From Nocardia sp. SYP-A9097 (GTDB lineage: Bacteria > Actinomycetota > Actinomycetes > Mycobacteriales > Mycobacteriaceae), in contig NZ_WJIC01000010.1 of NCBI RefSeq assembly GCF_009649815.1, positions 203,664 to 267,663 on the forward strand: a DNA stretch of 64,000 nt, given 5' to 3'. Under the pieces are notes generated by a model. The model was not told the origin of the DNA. It made no database searches and saw only the letters and a list, made by a program, of their open reading frames with translations. This document shows, piece by piece, positions 1-8,314 of the stretch. The position numbers and the translations under genes were made by a program. How positions within the stretch are numbered: the stretch's first letter is position 1; each line of letters begins with the position of its first letter.

Positions 1-674
1 AGATGGTCGAAGGTGCGCTCCAGCAGCGGGATTCGAATGCCATCCCCCGCCAGTGCCCATTCGTACCATGCCTTCTGCGCCTCGAAATGCCGACGCAGCG
101 CCGAGCCTTCACCGGCGAGCATCGGGAACTTCTCGTCCGGATTCTCGATGGCGTGGACCGCGCTGATGACATCGACGATATTGCGGGTCATCGCGGCCCG
201 CTCCGCGAGCGTCGCATCGAAGATCCAGCCGAGGAACACGTACGGCGGATTATCCTCGGGCACTCGCCCATTTGCCCGGCGCATGACGAAGAACGGTGAG
301 CCGAGCACCGTTTCGTCGTTCTCCAGCCAGCACAGCTGTGGCAGCGGCACCTCGGTGGCCGCGGCGACACCGGCGATCACCGCGTATTGCGTGGCGAGAT
401 CGTACTTCTCGAAGACCGGGAAGGAGCTGTCCTCCGGGGCGATTCGTGCCACGAACGAATCGCTCATGGGCTCGCCGCTCACGGTCCATTCGGCATCGAA
501 CAGCAGCGTGGTGCTGGACATGCCGCCCGCGGGCCGGGTCAGCGAAACGATATCGGGTGGCGTGTCAGCGTCCACTTTCGAGGCCAGCCATCGGGTGAGA
601 TCGGCGGTGAGGGCATCGAGGTCACGCTCACTGGTGGTCATTTCCCACCGCTGATTGGGGTCGGCCGACGTCAT
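1..674 (-). CDS. Phosphotransferase family protein (APH-like), 3' end cut by window edge
   Basis: The reverse-strand frame is open from an ATG at 674 to the window edge, giving 224 residues without a stop. An AGGAGG ribosome site lies just upstream of the ATG. The translation has the N-lobe look of aminoglycoside/choline phosphotransferase-like kinases found in actinobacterial lipid and acyl-CoA gene sets: an early glycine-containing loop (GGMSSTT), a segment FVARIAP like the ATP-binding strand, and SPFFVMRR followed by G-W, the usual hinge region. The catalytic HGD and DxD motifs would lie beyond the window and cannot be checked. Substrate is unknown; family assignment is fairly safe and a specific function is not. 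Confidence 0.75.
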   Translation of the reverse strand, partial: MTSADPNQRWEMTTSERDLDALTADLTRWLASKVDADTPPDIVSLTRPAGGMSSTTLLFDAEWTVSGEPMSDSFVARIAPEDSSFPVFEKYDLATQYAVIAGVAAATEVPLPQLCWLENDETVLGSPFFVMRRANGRVPEDNPPYVFLGWIFDATLAERAAMTRNIVDVISAVHAIENPDEKFPMLAGEGSALRRHFEAQKAWYEWALAGDGIRIPLLERTFDH

Positions 675-884
675 CGGGCCTCCTGGTGCTGCGTAAAGAG
701 TTGCATGGCAACGGATTACAGCCCTGGCACGCTGTCGATCCCGTCCCGCGGCGGACGCCACGGTGCGAGCAATCTAACGCGTTCCCATTTGTCAGGGGAC
801 GGGATTCAGCACCTGATTTCACCTGTACCGCTCAGTGGGATCCCCCATTGGCGAAACACCCTCGGAGCTTTGGTGGCACCGGAT
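675..884. other. Intergenic stretch with no supported gene
   Basis: This stretch separates the divergent phosphotransferase from the VOC fragment on the plus strand. Open frames cross it but none has a recognisable product or ribosome site. It should hold the promoter of the phosphotransferase and the lost 5' part of the VOC gene. Confidence 0.4.
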
Positions 885-1054
885 TGCCAGCAGATCACCA
901 CGATCAGGATGCGGAGTTGGAGCGGTTGCTCAATGCGGGGGCGCGGCAGGTTGATGTCGGGCAGACCGGGGCCGAGTCGTGGCATGTGCTGGCCGATCCG
1001 GAGGGGACTGAGTTCTGCCTGCTGCGCCGTCGGGTCGAGGCGGCGCAGAGCTGA
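885..1054 (+). pseudogene. C-terminal fragment of a VOC/glyoxalase-like protein
   Basis: About 56 codons read as the last betaalphabeta unit of the glyoxalase-like VOC family: DQDAELERLL, then GARQVDVGQ, SWHVLADPEG and EFCLLRRR, followed by a TGA. Intact proteins of this type are usually about 115 to 240 residues. The frame stays open upstream to 686, but that part shows no VOC pattern and no start with a ribosome site. I read this as the surviving 3' end of a deleted gene. It converges with the sigma-factor gene, 6 bp away. Confidence 0.6.
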
Positions 1055-1060
1055 CGCCGC

Positions 1061-1933
1061 TCACCGGTCCGGTAGGTGGATCGAGGAGAGTTTGGCCGGG
1101 TCGACCACTATGTGGATCGCGGTGATTCGATCATCGGTGACCGCGAAAGCGATAACGGACAGAGGCGTTCCATCCGACCGCCAGGACATATGACCGGGCA
1201 AGCCGTTCAGGAGCACGGGACGGTGGCGGGCGACCTCGCCGGAGAACATGCGGGCACCGCGCGCGACCTCGGTGGCGCCGAGGGTGACGACGACGCCGTT
1301 GGGGGTGTCGACGGTCAGCTTCACGTTCAGATCCAGCACCCGGAGCAGCGCTTCGAAATCACCACCGAGGGCGGCGGCGCGGAAGGCTCGGACGACCTCG
1401 CGATGCTCCCGGCCGGGCCTCGCCGACCGGTCCGTGGATTGCACCTTGCGGCGAGCGCGGCTGGCGATCATCTTGCTCGCATCGGCGGATTTGCCGAGGA
1501 TATGGCCGATTTCGTGGAACGGGACCGCGAACATATCGTGCAGGACGAAGGCCAGACGTTCACTCGGGGACAGCGAATCAAGCACGACCAGCAGGGCGAA
1601 TCCGACCGAATCAGCCAGCGCCACCTGCTCATCCGGCGTCGGATCATCGTCGGGCGTCACCACGAAATCCGAAAACTGCTCCCCATAGGAGATTTCGGGG
1701 CGGGCTTGCCGAGAACGCAAGACGTCCAGACTGATTCGACCGACCACCGTGGTCAACCAGCCCGCCAGATTGCCGATGGTCGCGGCATCCTGCCGGACCA
1801 GGCGCATCCACGCTTCCTGCACCACATCCTCGGCATCGGCGTGCGAGCCCAGCACGCGGTACGCGACGCTACGCAACCGGTCGCGCTGGGCTTCGAACGC
1901 CTCGGTGACGAGGCCGGACGGGTGGTCGGTCAC
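1061..1933 (-). CDS. ECF sigma factor, SigJ/ECF41-like, with SnoaL-type C-terminal domain
   Basis: 290 residues. Residues ~10-75 hold sigma region 2 (FEAQRDRLRSVAYRVLG, then HADAEDVVQEAW), residues ~110-165 hold region 4 with the HTH segment VPFHEIGHILGKS, and the remaining ~110 residues form a SnoaL-like domain, as in SigJ and the ECF41 group where this domain tunes activity in place of a separate anti-sigma factor. The linker motif DGGG usually seen in ECF41 is not visible; NGVVVT stands in its place. The ATG overlaps the stop of the upstream VOC gene by 4 bp (ATGA), so the two are co-transcribed and probably translationally coupled. ECF41 genes often sit beside small enzymes of this kind. 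Target promoters are unknown. Confidence 0.85.
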   Translation of the reverse strand: MTDHPSGLVTEAFEAQRDRLRSVAYRVLGSHADAEDVVQEAWMRLVRQDAATIGNLAGWLTTVVGRISLDVLRSRQARPEISYGEQFSDFVVTPDDDPTPDEQVALADSVGFALLVVLDSLSPSERLAFVLHDMFAVPFHEIGHILGKSADASKMIASRARRKVQSTDRSARPGREHREVVRAFRAAALGGDFEALLRVLDLNVKLTVDTPNGVVVTLGATEVARGARMFSGEVARHRPVLLNGLPGHMSWRSDGTPLSVIAFAVTDDRITAIHIVVDPAKLSSIHLPDR

Positions 1934-2322
1934 GGCTTCCGCTGCTGCCGGAGCGAGATCCGGTTACCGTCCGGATCCACCGCCTCGATCCGCATACCGA
2001 ACGGGTACTCCTCGGGCTCGGACTGCTCGAAGGTGACGCCACGATCGCGAAGGATCTCGAAATCCTTTCGCAGATCATCGGATTCGAGGATCAGCGGCCC
2101 GGGCGCGGCCTGCTCACCCGCGTCGGCGGGCTGCCCCGCGGACGCCGCATGCGGCCACAGAATGATCTCCACCGGACTGTCGGGAACCCCGACCGTGAGG
2201 AACCGCCCGTCCGGCCCGGTGACATCGATCCGGGTCTGCAGGCCCAGCCTCTCGGTATAGAACGCCAATGCCCGGTCCTGATCGGTGACATAGATCGTCG
2301 CGTACATGATCTTGCTCAGCAT
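1930..2322 (-). CDS. VOC family (glyoxalase-like) protein
   Basis: 130 residues from an ATG at 2322, chosen because GGAGAAGA lies at normal spacing before it; an in-frame ATG 17 codons earlier lacks such a site. One full VOC module is visible: YATIYVTDQDRALAFYTERLG at the start and MRIEAVDPDGNRISLRQQ at the end, the DPDGN part being the usual final metal-ligand strand. The substrate cannot be inferred. It is the first gene of a two-gene unit with the sigma factor. Such VOC proteins may be dioxygenases, isomerases or binding proteins. Confidence 0.8.
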   Translation of the reverse strand: MLSKIMYATIYVTDQDRALAFYTERLGLQTRIDVTGPDGRFLTVGVPDSPVEIILWPHAASAGQPADAGEQAAPGPLILESDDLRKDFEILRDRGVTFEQSEPEEYPFGMRIEAVDPDGNRISLRQQRKP

Positions 2323-2427
2323 GTTCTTCTCCACTGTTCGTCGATGCGACGACCATTCACATTCGGTCGTCACACCTATGACGAATGCTGTGGGAAGAAG
2401 GTAACAACCGCGCTCGGACGAGCCGAT

Positions 2428-2604
2428 TCACCAGTCGCGATTGCGATGCTTGGTGGCGCGCTTGTAGGTGCGAGCACTCGGGATGGGCTGCGCGGCATTG
2501 GATTGCCGAATGGCATGGCGTTGCCGCCATGCGATGAGATCCGGTCGTTCCGCGGGGGCTTGCGTAGCCGCCGGGGCACGATCGGCGTGTGGTGCGGCTT
2601 TCAT
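2428..2604 (-). CDS. Small basic protein, 58 residues, unknown
   Basis: A short frame begins with ATG at 2604, preceded by AGGGGGAT at suitable distance, and ends with TGA at 2428-2430. The product is alanine- and proline-rich in its first half and strongly basic at its end (TYKRATKHRNRDW), with no membrane segment. Codon third positions are mostly G or C. It lies between DUF2567 and VOC genes on the same strand. I do not recognise a family; it could be a genuine small nucleic-acid-binding or regulatory protein, or chance. Confidence 0.4.
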   Translation of the reverse strand: MKAAPHADRAPAATQAPAERPDLIAWRQRHAIRQSNAAQPIPSARTYKRATKHRNRDW

Positions 2605-2675
2605 GGCCGATCCCCCTGCGGTGTCGTGAGTTCCACTCCACGGTAGGGGGATTCGGGCGGGGGTTCCAGCGAATT

Positions 2676-3392
2676 TCAGCGGGTGGTTTCGGAGCCGGGT
2701 GCTTCGAAGGGGACGACCGGGTCGCGTGGACCGTAGTTCGCGCCGGCATTTCCGGCGGGCCCGCCGTACGGTCCGTAGCTGATGGCGGACCCGTACTGGC
2801 CGGGGGCGAGGGCAACCGGCTCCTTCGGACGCCCGCCGAAGGGCAGGAATTGCCCGCTGTCGAGGTCGTCGGAGGTGCTCACGGCCGCCATGATCAGCAC
2901 GACCAGAACCGCGACCAACGGCTGCACTAGCAGCGCCGGCCAGCCTTCGACCGTCGGCGCGAATTCGATAATCGCATGCACAGCAGGATGGGCGGGACGC
3001 GAATGTCGTTGCTCGGCAATGGCTTCACCGACCCAGCGCATCACGGACGAACCGAGCGCCGATCCGGCCAGCAGGCCCAGCAGCAGTACCGGGCCGCGCA
3101 CACTGCGCCAACGCCAGGCCGCGACGGTACTCAGCACCGCGACCACCAGGCCGATGAGTACGAAGATGGCGACCGCGTCGAAGCGGTGCGTGCTCTCCCC
3201 CGTCAGCGCCGCGCCCCGGTCGGCGTCGACCACCAGCAACCGTTCGGCGGGTGCGAGAAAAGCCCAGAGCACGCCGCCGAGCGCGCTCACCGCGGCGATC
3301 GCGGCGAACACCACCGCTGCCGCGCGCGCCTCGCGCATCACACCGTCGATACGCATGGCGGGCTGCTCGGCAGCGGTGAATGTGGTTGCCAC
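2676..3392 (-). CDS. DUF2567 family membrane protein (Rv1591-like)
   Basis: 238 residues if translation starts at the GTG whose first base is shared with the last base of the bsaP stop (TAGTG); a further upstream ATG would overlap bsaP deeply. There are four hydrophobic segments: roughly residues 20-45 (AAAVVFAAIAAVSALGGVLW), 75-95, 100-120 and 155-180. A proline/glycine/tyrosine-rich cytoplasmic tail ends the protein. It has the place of M. tuberculosis Rv1591 directly after bioB and the BsaP gene, so it is probably the third gene of the same operon. A role in biotin metabolism is suggested only by this conserved position. Confidence 0.8.
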   Translation of the reverse strand: MATTFTAAEQPAMRIDGVMREARAAAVVFAAIAAVSALGGVLWAFLAPAERLLVVDADRGAALTGESTHRFDAVAIFVLIGLVVAVLSTVAAWRWRSVRGPVLLLGLLAGSALGSSVMRWVGEAIAEQRHSRPAHPAVHAIIEFAPTVEGWPALLVQPLVAVLVVLIMAAVSTSDDLDSGQFLPFGGRPKEPVALAPGQYGSAISYGPYGGPAGNAGANYGPRDPVVPFEAPGSETTR

Positions 3393-3619
3393 TAGCGGCG
3401 TTCCAGCTGATGTGACTCGAGCACACCGTGCCGGGAGCATTTGGCCCACCAGCCGTCGGGGCTCACCTGCACGATCATGCGGCGGCCGCAGTGTTCACAG
3501 AACCGCGGCGGCTCCAACCCCATGGCGGCGGCGGGCGGGACCGGATCGTCGAGACCCGGCACCACTCGCTTGCCCGTGAAGGGGTTGTAGCGCTCCTCTA
3601 TATCCACGTCCACGCCCAC
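3392..3619 (-). CDS. bsaP: Biotin synthase auxiliary protein BsaP (Rv1590-like)
   Basis: 75 residues from a GTG at 3619. Cysteines 41 and 44 form a CEHC motif, and a third cysteine lies at 61 (WWAKCSRHG). This pattern is that of the small iron-sulfur protein that supports mycobacterial biotin synthase, thought to help rebuild or protect the auxiliary cluster consumed as sulfur donor. The N-terminal YNPFTGK is also typical. It lies 87 bp after bioB on the same strand and is followed with a 1-bp overlap by the DUF2567 gene, the same order as Rv1589-Rv1590-Rv1591. A shared transcript under BioQ control is likely. Confidence 0.88.
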   Translation of the reverse strand: MGVDVDIEERYNPFTGKRVVPGLDDPVPPAAAMGLEPPRFCEHCGRRMIVQVSPDGWWAKCSRHGVLESHQLERR

Positions 3620-3706
3620 CTGTATGTCGAGATCCTCGATGCCTCAGCGCAGGGCACCGCAAACCGAGCCATTTGTACGGTACCGGTTTTCGATAACCCG
3701 CCGATC

Positions 3707-4744
3707 TCAGAGGGTTTCGTTGAGCGCCTTGATCGGCATCTTGAGCTCGCCGAGCAGATCGATATCGGCTTCGGCGGGTCGGCCCAGGGTGGTGAGGTAA
3801 TTGCCGACGATGACGGCATTGATGCCACCGAGGATGCCCTGCTTGGCACCGAGGTCGCCGAGGGTGATCTCGCGACCGCCCGCGAAGCGCAGGATGGTGC
3901 GCGGCAGCGCCAGACGGAAGGCGGCGACGGCGCGCAGCGCGTCTGCCGCGGGCAGAACTTCCAGGTCACCGAAGGGCGTGCCGGGGCGCGGGTTGAGGAA
4001 GTTCAACGGCACCTCGTCCGGCTCCAATTCGGCCAGCTGCGCGGCGAATTCGGCACGCTGCTCGATGGATTCGCCCATACCGAGGATGCCGCCGGAGCAC
4101 ACCTCCATACCGGCCTCGCGCACCATGCGCAGGGTGTCCCAGCGCTCTTCGTAGGAGTGCGTGGTGACCACATTCGGGAAGTGCGACTTGGCGGTCTCGA
4201 GATTGTGGTTGTAGCGGTGTACGCCCATGGCGGCGAGCTGATCGACCTGCTCCTGGTTGAGCATGCCCAGCGAGCAGGCGACCTGGATGTCGACCTCATT
4301 GCGAATGGCCTCGACGCCCGCGGCGACCTGCGCCATGAGCCGCTCGTCCGGTCCGCGCACGGCGGCGACGATGCAGAATTCGGTCGCGCCGGTCTTGGCG
4401 GTCTGCTTGGCGGCCTCGACCAGGCTCGGGATATCGAGCCAGGCGGCGCGCACCGGCGACTGGAAAAGGCCGGACTGCGAGCAGAAGTGGCAATCCTCGG
4501 GGCAGCCGCCGGTCTTGAGCGAGATGATGCCCTCGACCTCGACTTCGGGACCGCACCACTTCATGCGCACGTCATGGGCGAGCGCGAGCAGTTCCTCGAG
4601 CCGGTCGTCGCCGAGGCGCAGCACCTCGACGGTCTGCTCCTGGGTGAGGCCGACGCCGCGCTCGAGCACCTGCTCGCGGGCGATCGTCAGAATGTCTTCG
4701 CCTGCCGCGCTGTCGGCTTCGGTCCTGACGGCTGCCTGGGTCAT
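3707..4744 (-). CDS. bioB: Biotin synthase BioB
   Basis: Radical-SAM enzyme that inserts sulfur into dethiobiotin, the last step of biotin synthesis. 345 residues from ATG 4744, which has GAAGGGA upstream; an in-frame ATG 13 codons earlier would place the start inside the operator region. The radical cluster motif is C81-x3-C85-x2-C88 (GGCPEDCHFC). Further family marks are YNHNLETA, the GGILGMGES loop and NFLNPRPGTP. The [2Fe-2S] arginine is probably in the RFAGGRE strand near residue 285. Divergent from bioQ with a BioQ operator 42 bp upstream of the start, and followed by bsaP. Confidence 0.97.
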   Translation of the reverse strand: MTQAAVRTEADSAAGEDILTIAREQVLERGVGLTQEQTVEVLRLGDDRLEELLALAHDVRMKWCGPEVEVEGIISLKTGGCPEDCHFCSQSGLFQSPVRAAWLDIPSLVEAAKQTAKTGATEFCIVAAVRGPDERLMAQVAAGVEAIRNEVDIQVACSLGMLNQEQVDQLAAMGVHRYNHNLETAKSHFPNVVTTHSYEERWDTLRMVREAGMEVCSGGILGMGESIEQRAEFAAQLAELEPDEVPLNFLNPRPGTPFGDLEVLPAADALRAVAAFRLALPRTILRFAGGREITLGDLGAKQGILGGINAVIVGNYLTTLGRPAEADIDLLGELKMPIKALNETL

Positions 4745-4785
4745 TGACTCGAATCCCTTCGTCCGGCCGGTGTGGCCGAGCAACT

Positions 4786-4798
4786 TGAACGGTGTTCA
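4786..4798. promoter_or_regulatory. BioQ operator between bioB and bioQ
   Basis: TGAAC-GGT-GTTCA, a 13-bp palindrome in the 108-bp space between the divergent starts of bioB and the TetR gene. It matches the operator form known for BioQ of Corynebacterium and Mycobacterium, and two more copies lie in front of bioF and bioA in this window. Binding would silence both bioB and bioQ. Confidence 0.85.
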
Positions 4799-4852
4799 GG
4801 GTAGGCTAGCAGTCCGGAGAGTGAGCCGAAACACGAAGGGGTCGGATTCTCA

Positions 4853-5437
4853 GTGCAACTGCACCGCACGGACGTGGTCGACGGGGCCATCGCCATTCTC
4901 GACCAGTACGGACTCGCCGATCTGACCATGCGGCGGCTCGCGGGATCACTGCATGTGCAGCCCGGTGCGCTGTACTGGCACTTCCCCAACAAGCAGGCCC
5001 TGCTCGGCGCGGTCGCGGACCGCATTCTCGCGCCCATGGACGAACCGGTCGAGACCACCGAATGGTCCGGTCAGATCACCGACTTGGCGCACCGCTTGCG
5101 CTCCTGCCTGCTCGCCTACCGTGACGGCGCCGAATTGGTCTCCGCCACATACGCTTCCAGACTCACCACCAGCAAGGGCCGGGAACGCTTGGCCGGGGCG
5201 GCGATTCGCGCGGGCATGACCCGCGAGGAAGCCGACCTCGCCGCCTACACCCTGCTCTACTACGTGCTCGGTCAAACGGTCGACGAGCAGTCCCGCATCC
5301 AAATGGACTCCGTCGGAGCGCTTTCCGAGGAGAGCTCACCCCTGTACGACAGCCCGGACGCGACCTCCCGCTTCGACTTCGGCCTGCAGTTGTTCATCTC
5401 CGGAGTCCGCCACCTGCTGGGCACCCGCGTCCGCTGA
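4853..5437 (+). CDS. bioQ: TetR-family biotin regulon repressor BioQ
   Basis: 194 residues from a GTG at 4853. Residues 7-50 are a TetR HTH: VDGAIAILDQYG, LTMRRLAGSLHVQPGALYWHFPNK, with the typical YWHFPNK recognition helix end. The C-terminal part is a helical effector/dimer domain without close family features. BioQ represses biotin genes in actinobacteria that lack a DNA-binding BirA; the signal it senses is not settled. The call rests on the divergent position beside bioB and on three matching operators at bioB/bioQ, bioF and bioA. The operator between it and bioB suggests autorepression. Confidence 0.9.
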   Translation: MQLHRTDVVDGAIAILDQYGLADLTMRRLAGSLHVQPGALYWHFPNKQALLGAVADRILAPMDEPVETTEWSGQITDLAHRLRSCLLAYRDGAELVSATYASRLTTSKGRERLAGAAIRAGMTREEADLAAYTLLYYVLGQTVDEQSRIQMDSVGALSEESSPLYDSPDATSRFDFGLQLFISGVRHLLGTRVR

Positions 5438-5555
5438 GCTGCGGTGTCAGCTACACCGTCCGGGTAGGTCGCGAGGCCGGGGTGCAGAAAACTACAGGGC
5501 AGCTCGGGAGTCAGCCGCAATGGCAAAGGGCGCGCGGTTCGAGAAGCTCTGAGCT

Positions 5556-7046
5556 ATGGCATATCTGGCGTGCGCCACCGGTTGGCGAAAATACCTTTGG
5601 CTGGCGGCCGGAATCGGGACCGGGTTGGTCGCCGCGAACGGCGAGTGGTCGATCCCGATTGCCGGTTGGCTGTTCTCGATCGGCTTGATGCGGTTCACCC
5701 GCGGTACCGGTGCGCTCACCGGATTCGCCTGCGTCGCTTCGGCTTCGACCGCGACATCGGTGATTCTGGTCGCCGCCGCGGGACAACTCACGGTCCTGCC
5801 GATGGTGCTCGGGTGCGCAATACTGAGCGTGCTGCTGAGCCTTCCGCTACTGATCGACCGGCTGCTTTTCCAGCGATTGAATCCATTCACCGCCACCCTG
5901 GTCTTCCCGGCAGCCCGCGTGGCAGTCGAATTCCTGATCGCGGTGATCAGTCCATTCGGCACGGTCTTCGGTCCCCTGGCCGACACCCAGTCGACGAATC
6001 TTCCTCTACTGCAATTGGTGTCGGTCACCGGCATCTACGGCATCAGCTTCTTGATGGCCTGGGTCGCGCCGATCGTCAACTGCGCGTTGGAGTATCGCTG
6101 GAGCCGGCCGACCCGCGCCGCGACATCGGCCTTCGCCGTGGTGGCCGTACTGGTCTTCGCCGGTGGCGGCTTGCGACTGGCTCTCGCGCCCACGGCACCG
6201 AATCTGGTGCGTATCGCCGGAATCAGTGTCTCGCTCGCGGCCGAGGATCGAATGCGCGAGATCGACAACTTCCACACGCCGCGGCTCCTGCCCGAGCAGA
6301 AACCGGTGCTGCGCCGAGCGTTCGCAGTACTCGACGATGATCTGTTCGCGCACAGTCGAATCGAGGCCGACGCCGGAGCCGAGATCGTGGCCTGGTCCGA
6401 GACCGCCGCGGTCGTACTCGACGAGGATTACCCCGAATTCCTGCGGCAGGCGCGAGATCTGGCCGTAGACAAGCGGATCTATCTCGATATGGGGATCGCG
6501 GTGATCCTGGACGGTCAACCGCGCTCACGCGATATCGCGGTGCTCATAGCACCCGACGGTCAGGTGCTCTCGACCTACGACAAGGCGCATCCGGTGCCGG
6601 GTATGGAGAGTCTGCGCCCGGGTGACGGCATCGTCCCGGTATCGCACACGCCGTACGGCAGGCTGGCGAATGTCATCTGTTTCGATGCCGATTTCCCCGG
6701 CACCCTGCGCACCCGCGCCGACATCATGCTCGTGCCCGCCAACGACTGGAAGGGCATCGCGCGCACGCATTCGGCGAATGCGGTGTTCCGGGCCGTGGAG
6801 AACGGATACAGCCTGGTCCGGCAGACCAGCAATGGCATCGCGATCACCGTCGACGCCTATGGCGTGCCGCTGGCCAGGACGAACTACTTCGGCACCGCAC
6901 AGCAGAGCATGGTCGTATCGGTTCCGACACGCGGCACCTGGACGATCTACGGCGTGGTCGGTGACCTGTTCGCGTGGCTCTGCGGCGCGGGCGTCACCGG
7001 CGTGGCGGCACTGGCCGCTGTCCGGGGAATCGGACGGCGGGGTTGA
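5556..7046 (+). CDS. lnt: Apolipoprotein N-acyltransferase (Lnt), nitrilase superfamily
   Basis: 496 residues. The first ~200 residues hold about six to seven membrane helices, ending with FAVVAVLVFAGGGLRLAL. A carbon-nitrogen hydrolase domain follows, with the catalytic Glu in VAWSETA, Lys in TYDKAHPVPGMES and Cys in VICFDADFP. A last hydrophobic helix closes the protein. Lnt adds the third acyl chain to the N-terminal cysteine of lipoproteins at the membrane; the window encodes many lipobox proteins and lspA, though not next to this gene. A paralogous nitrilase-type membrane amidase is the alternative. The kinase gene follows with a 2-bp gap, so the three genes may form one operon. Confidence 0.8.
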   Translation: MAYLACATGWRKYLWLAAGIGTGLVAANGEWSIPIAGWLFSIGLMRFTRGTGALTGFACVASASTATSVILVAAAGQLTVLPMVLGCAILSVLLSLPLLIDRLLFQRLNPFTATLVFPAARVAVEFLIAVISPFGTVFGPLADTQSTNLPLLQLVSVTGIYGISFLMAWVAPIVNCALEYRWSRPTRAATSAFAVVAVLVFAGGGLRLALAPTAPNLVRIAGISVSLAAEDRMREIDNFHTPRLLPEQKPVLRRAFAVLDDDLFAHSRIEADAGAEIVAWSETAAVVLDEDYPEFLRQARDLAVDKRIYLDMGIAVILDGQPRSRDIAVLIAPDGQVLSTYDKAHPVPGMESLRPGDGIVPVSHTPYGRLANVICFDADFPGTLRTRADIMLVPANDWKGIARTHSANAVFRAVENGYSLVRQTSNGIAITVDAYGVPLARTNYFGTAQQSMVVSVPTRGTWTIYGVVGDLFAWLCGAGVTGVAALAAVRGIGRRG

Positions 7047-7048
7047 TC

Positions 7049-8314
7049 ATGGACAAGCACGCAATGCTCAGGCGAGGACCGAAAGGCAGGACATCGATGA
7101 GAGCATGGCTCGCGACACCGCTGCTGGCACTGGCCATGCTCGCGCTCTCCGTCGCCGGTATCGGTGCGGCGATGCTGGTCCTCGTCGCCGCGGCACTGAT
7201 GGCGGTCGGTGTCGGCAAGCATGTTCTCCCGCAGGCGGTTTCGCTGCTCCGCACGGTCGCGGACACGGCTCGCCGGATCGCGGGCCGGCTCGGCGTGGAC
7301 ATCGAGCGGCCCTACGGCACCGAGACCGGAGCGGTCGAGTTACTGTGGGCGCGCACCACCTGGAGAGATGTGGCCTGGGCGATCCTGGACCCCGTCATCG
7401 GCACCTGGGCATCCGCGCTCGCGCTGGGCATGCCGCTGTACGGCCTGTACGGCGTCGCGGTGCAGCCCTGGGTGTGGCGGGCCAATGCGCGGGCGGGCGG
7501 GACCAATTCCTATGGCGTCCTGCACGTGAACTCGACATCGACTGCGCTGGCGGCGATCCCGGTCGGCCTCTCCTTGATCGCGCTCGGCCTGTATATCGGG
7601 CCGAAGGTGCTGCGCGTGCGCGCACGCTGGGCCCGCGAACTGCTCGGACCCTCGCGGACAACACAATTGGAGCACCGCGTCGAGACGCTCGCGGAGACCC
7701 GCGCGGACAGTGTGGACGCGCAAGCCACCGAACTGCGCCGCATCGAACGCGATCTGCACGACGGTGCGCAGGCGCGACTGGTCGCACTGGGTATGGGACT
7801 CGGTAACGCCGAGCGGTTGTTCGATCGGGATCCGGAGGCGGCCCGCCAGCTGGTGGCCGCCGCCCGGGAGGCGTCCTCCAAGGCCCTCGACGAGCTGCGC
7901 CACCTGGTGCGCGGTGTGCATCCGCCGGTTCTGGCCGACCGAGGTCTCACCGATGCGATCCGCGCGCTGGCGCTGGATTCCCTGCTCGATGCCGAAGTGT
8001 CGTCCGAGCTGACCGGACGGCTCGCACCGCCGGTGGAGTCCGCCGTCTACTTCGCGGTCGCCGAACTGCTGGCCAATATCGGCAAGCACGCCAACGCGGC
8101 AACGGTCCATATCGCCCTGCACCACCGCGCCGGTGTGCTGAGCTGCGAGGTCACCGATGACGGCGACGGCGGCGCCGATCCCGCCGAAGGCACCGGGCTG
8201 CAAGGGATTCGAAGCCGACTGGCAGCCCTCGACGGAACGATCACCATCGACAGCCCGATCGGCGGCCCGACCCGTATCCACCTGGAGGTGCCGTGCGCGA
8301 CGAAATCCGCGTAG
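7049..8314 (+). CDS. Two-component sensor histidine kinase (HisKA_3, NarL-type partner)
   Basis: 421 residues from ATG 7049 (GGCGGGG upstream); ATG 7097, with GGCAGGA before it, is a real alternative. There are two hydrophobic segments near the N-terminus, then a block resembling the putative sensor region of actinobacterial kinases (LLWARTTWRDVAWAILDPV) and two more helices. The phosphorylation motif is ELRRIERDLHDGAQARL, His near residue 236. The HATPase part shows AVAELLANIGKHANA (N box; a Leu-Ala-Asn core in place of Thr-Asn) and GTGLQGIRSRL (G box). The response regulator overlaps its end by 22 bp. The signal is unknown; it may relate to the cell envelope, since lnt precedes it. Confidence 0.9.
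   Translation: MDKHAMLRRGPKGRTSMRAWLATPLLALAMLALSVAGIGAAMLVLVAAALMAVGVGKHVLPQAVSLLRTVADTARRIAGRLGVDIERPYGTETGAVELLWARTTWRDVAWAILDPVIGTWASALALGMPLYGLYGVAVQPWVWRANARAGGTNSYGVLHVNSTSTALAAIPVGLSLIALGLYIGPKVLRVRARWARELLGPSRTTQLEHRVETLAETRADSVDAQATELRRIERDLHDGAQARLVALGMGLGNAERLFDRDPEAARQLVAAAREASSKALDELRHLVRGVHPPVLADRGLTDAIRALALDSLLDAEVSSELTGRLAPPVESAVYFAVAELLANIGKHANAATVHIALHHRAGVLSCEVTDDGDGGADPAEGTGLQGIRSRLAALDGTITIDSPIGGPTRIHLEVPCATKSA

Noticed and set aside
1076..2260. A 394-codon plus-strand open frame across the sigma-factor gene
   Set aside because: It is the antisense of a clear ECF sigma gene; the product is Arg/Gly/His-rich without motifs.
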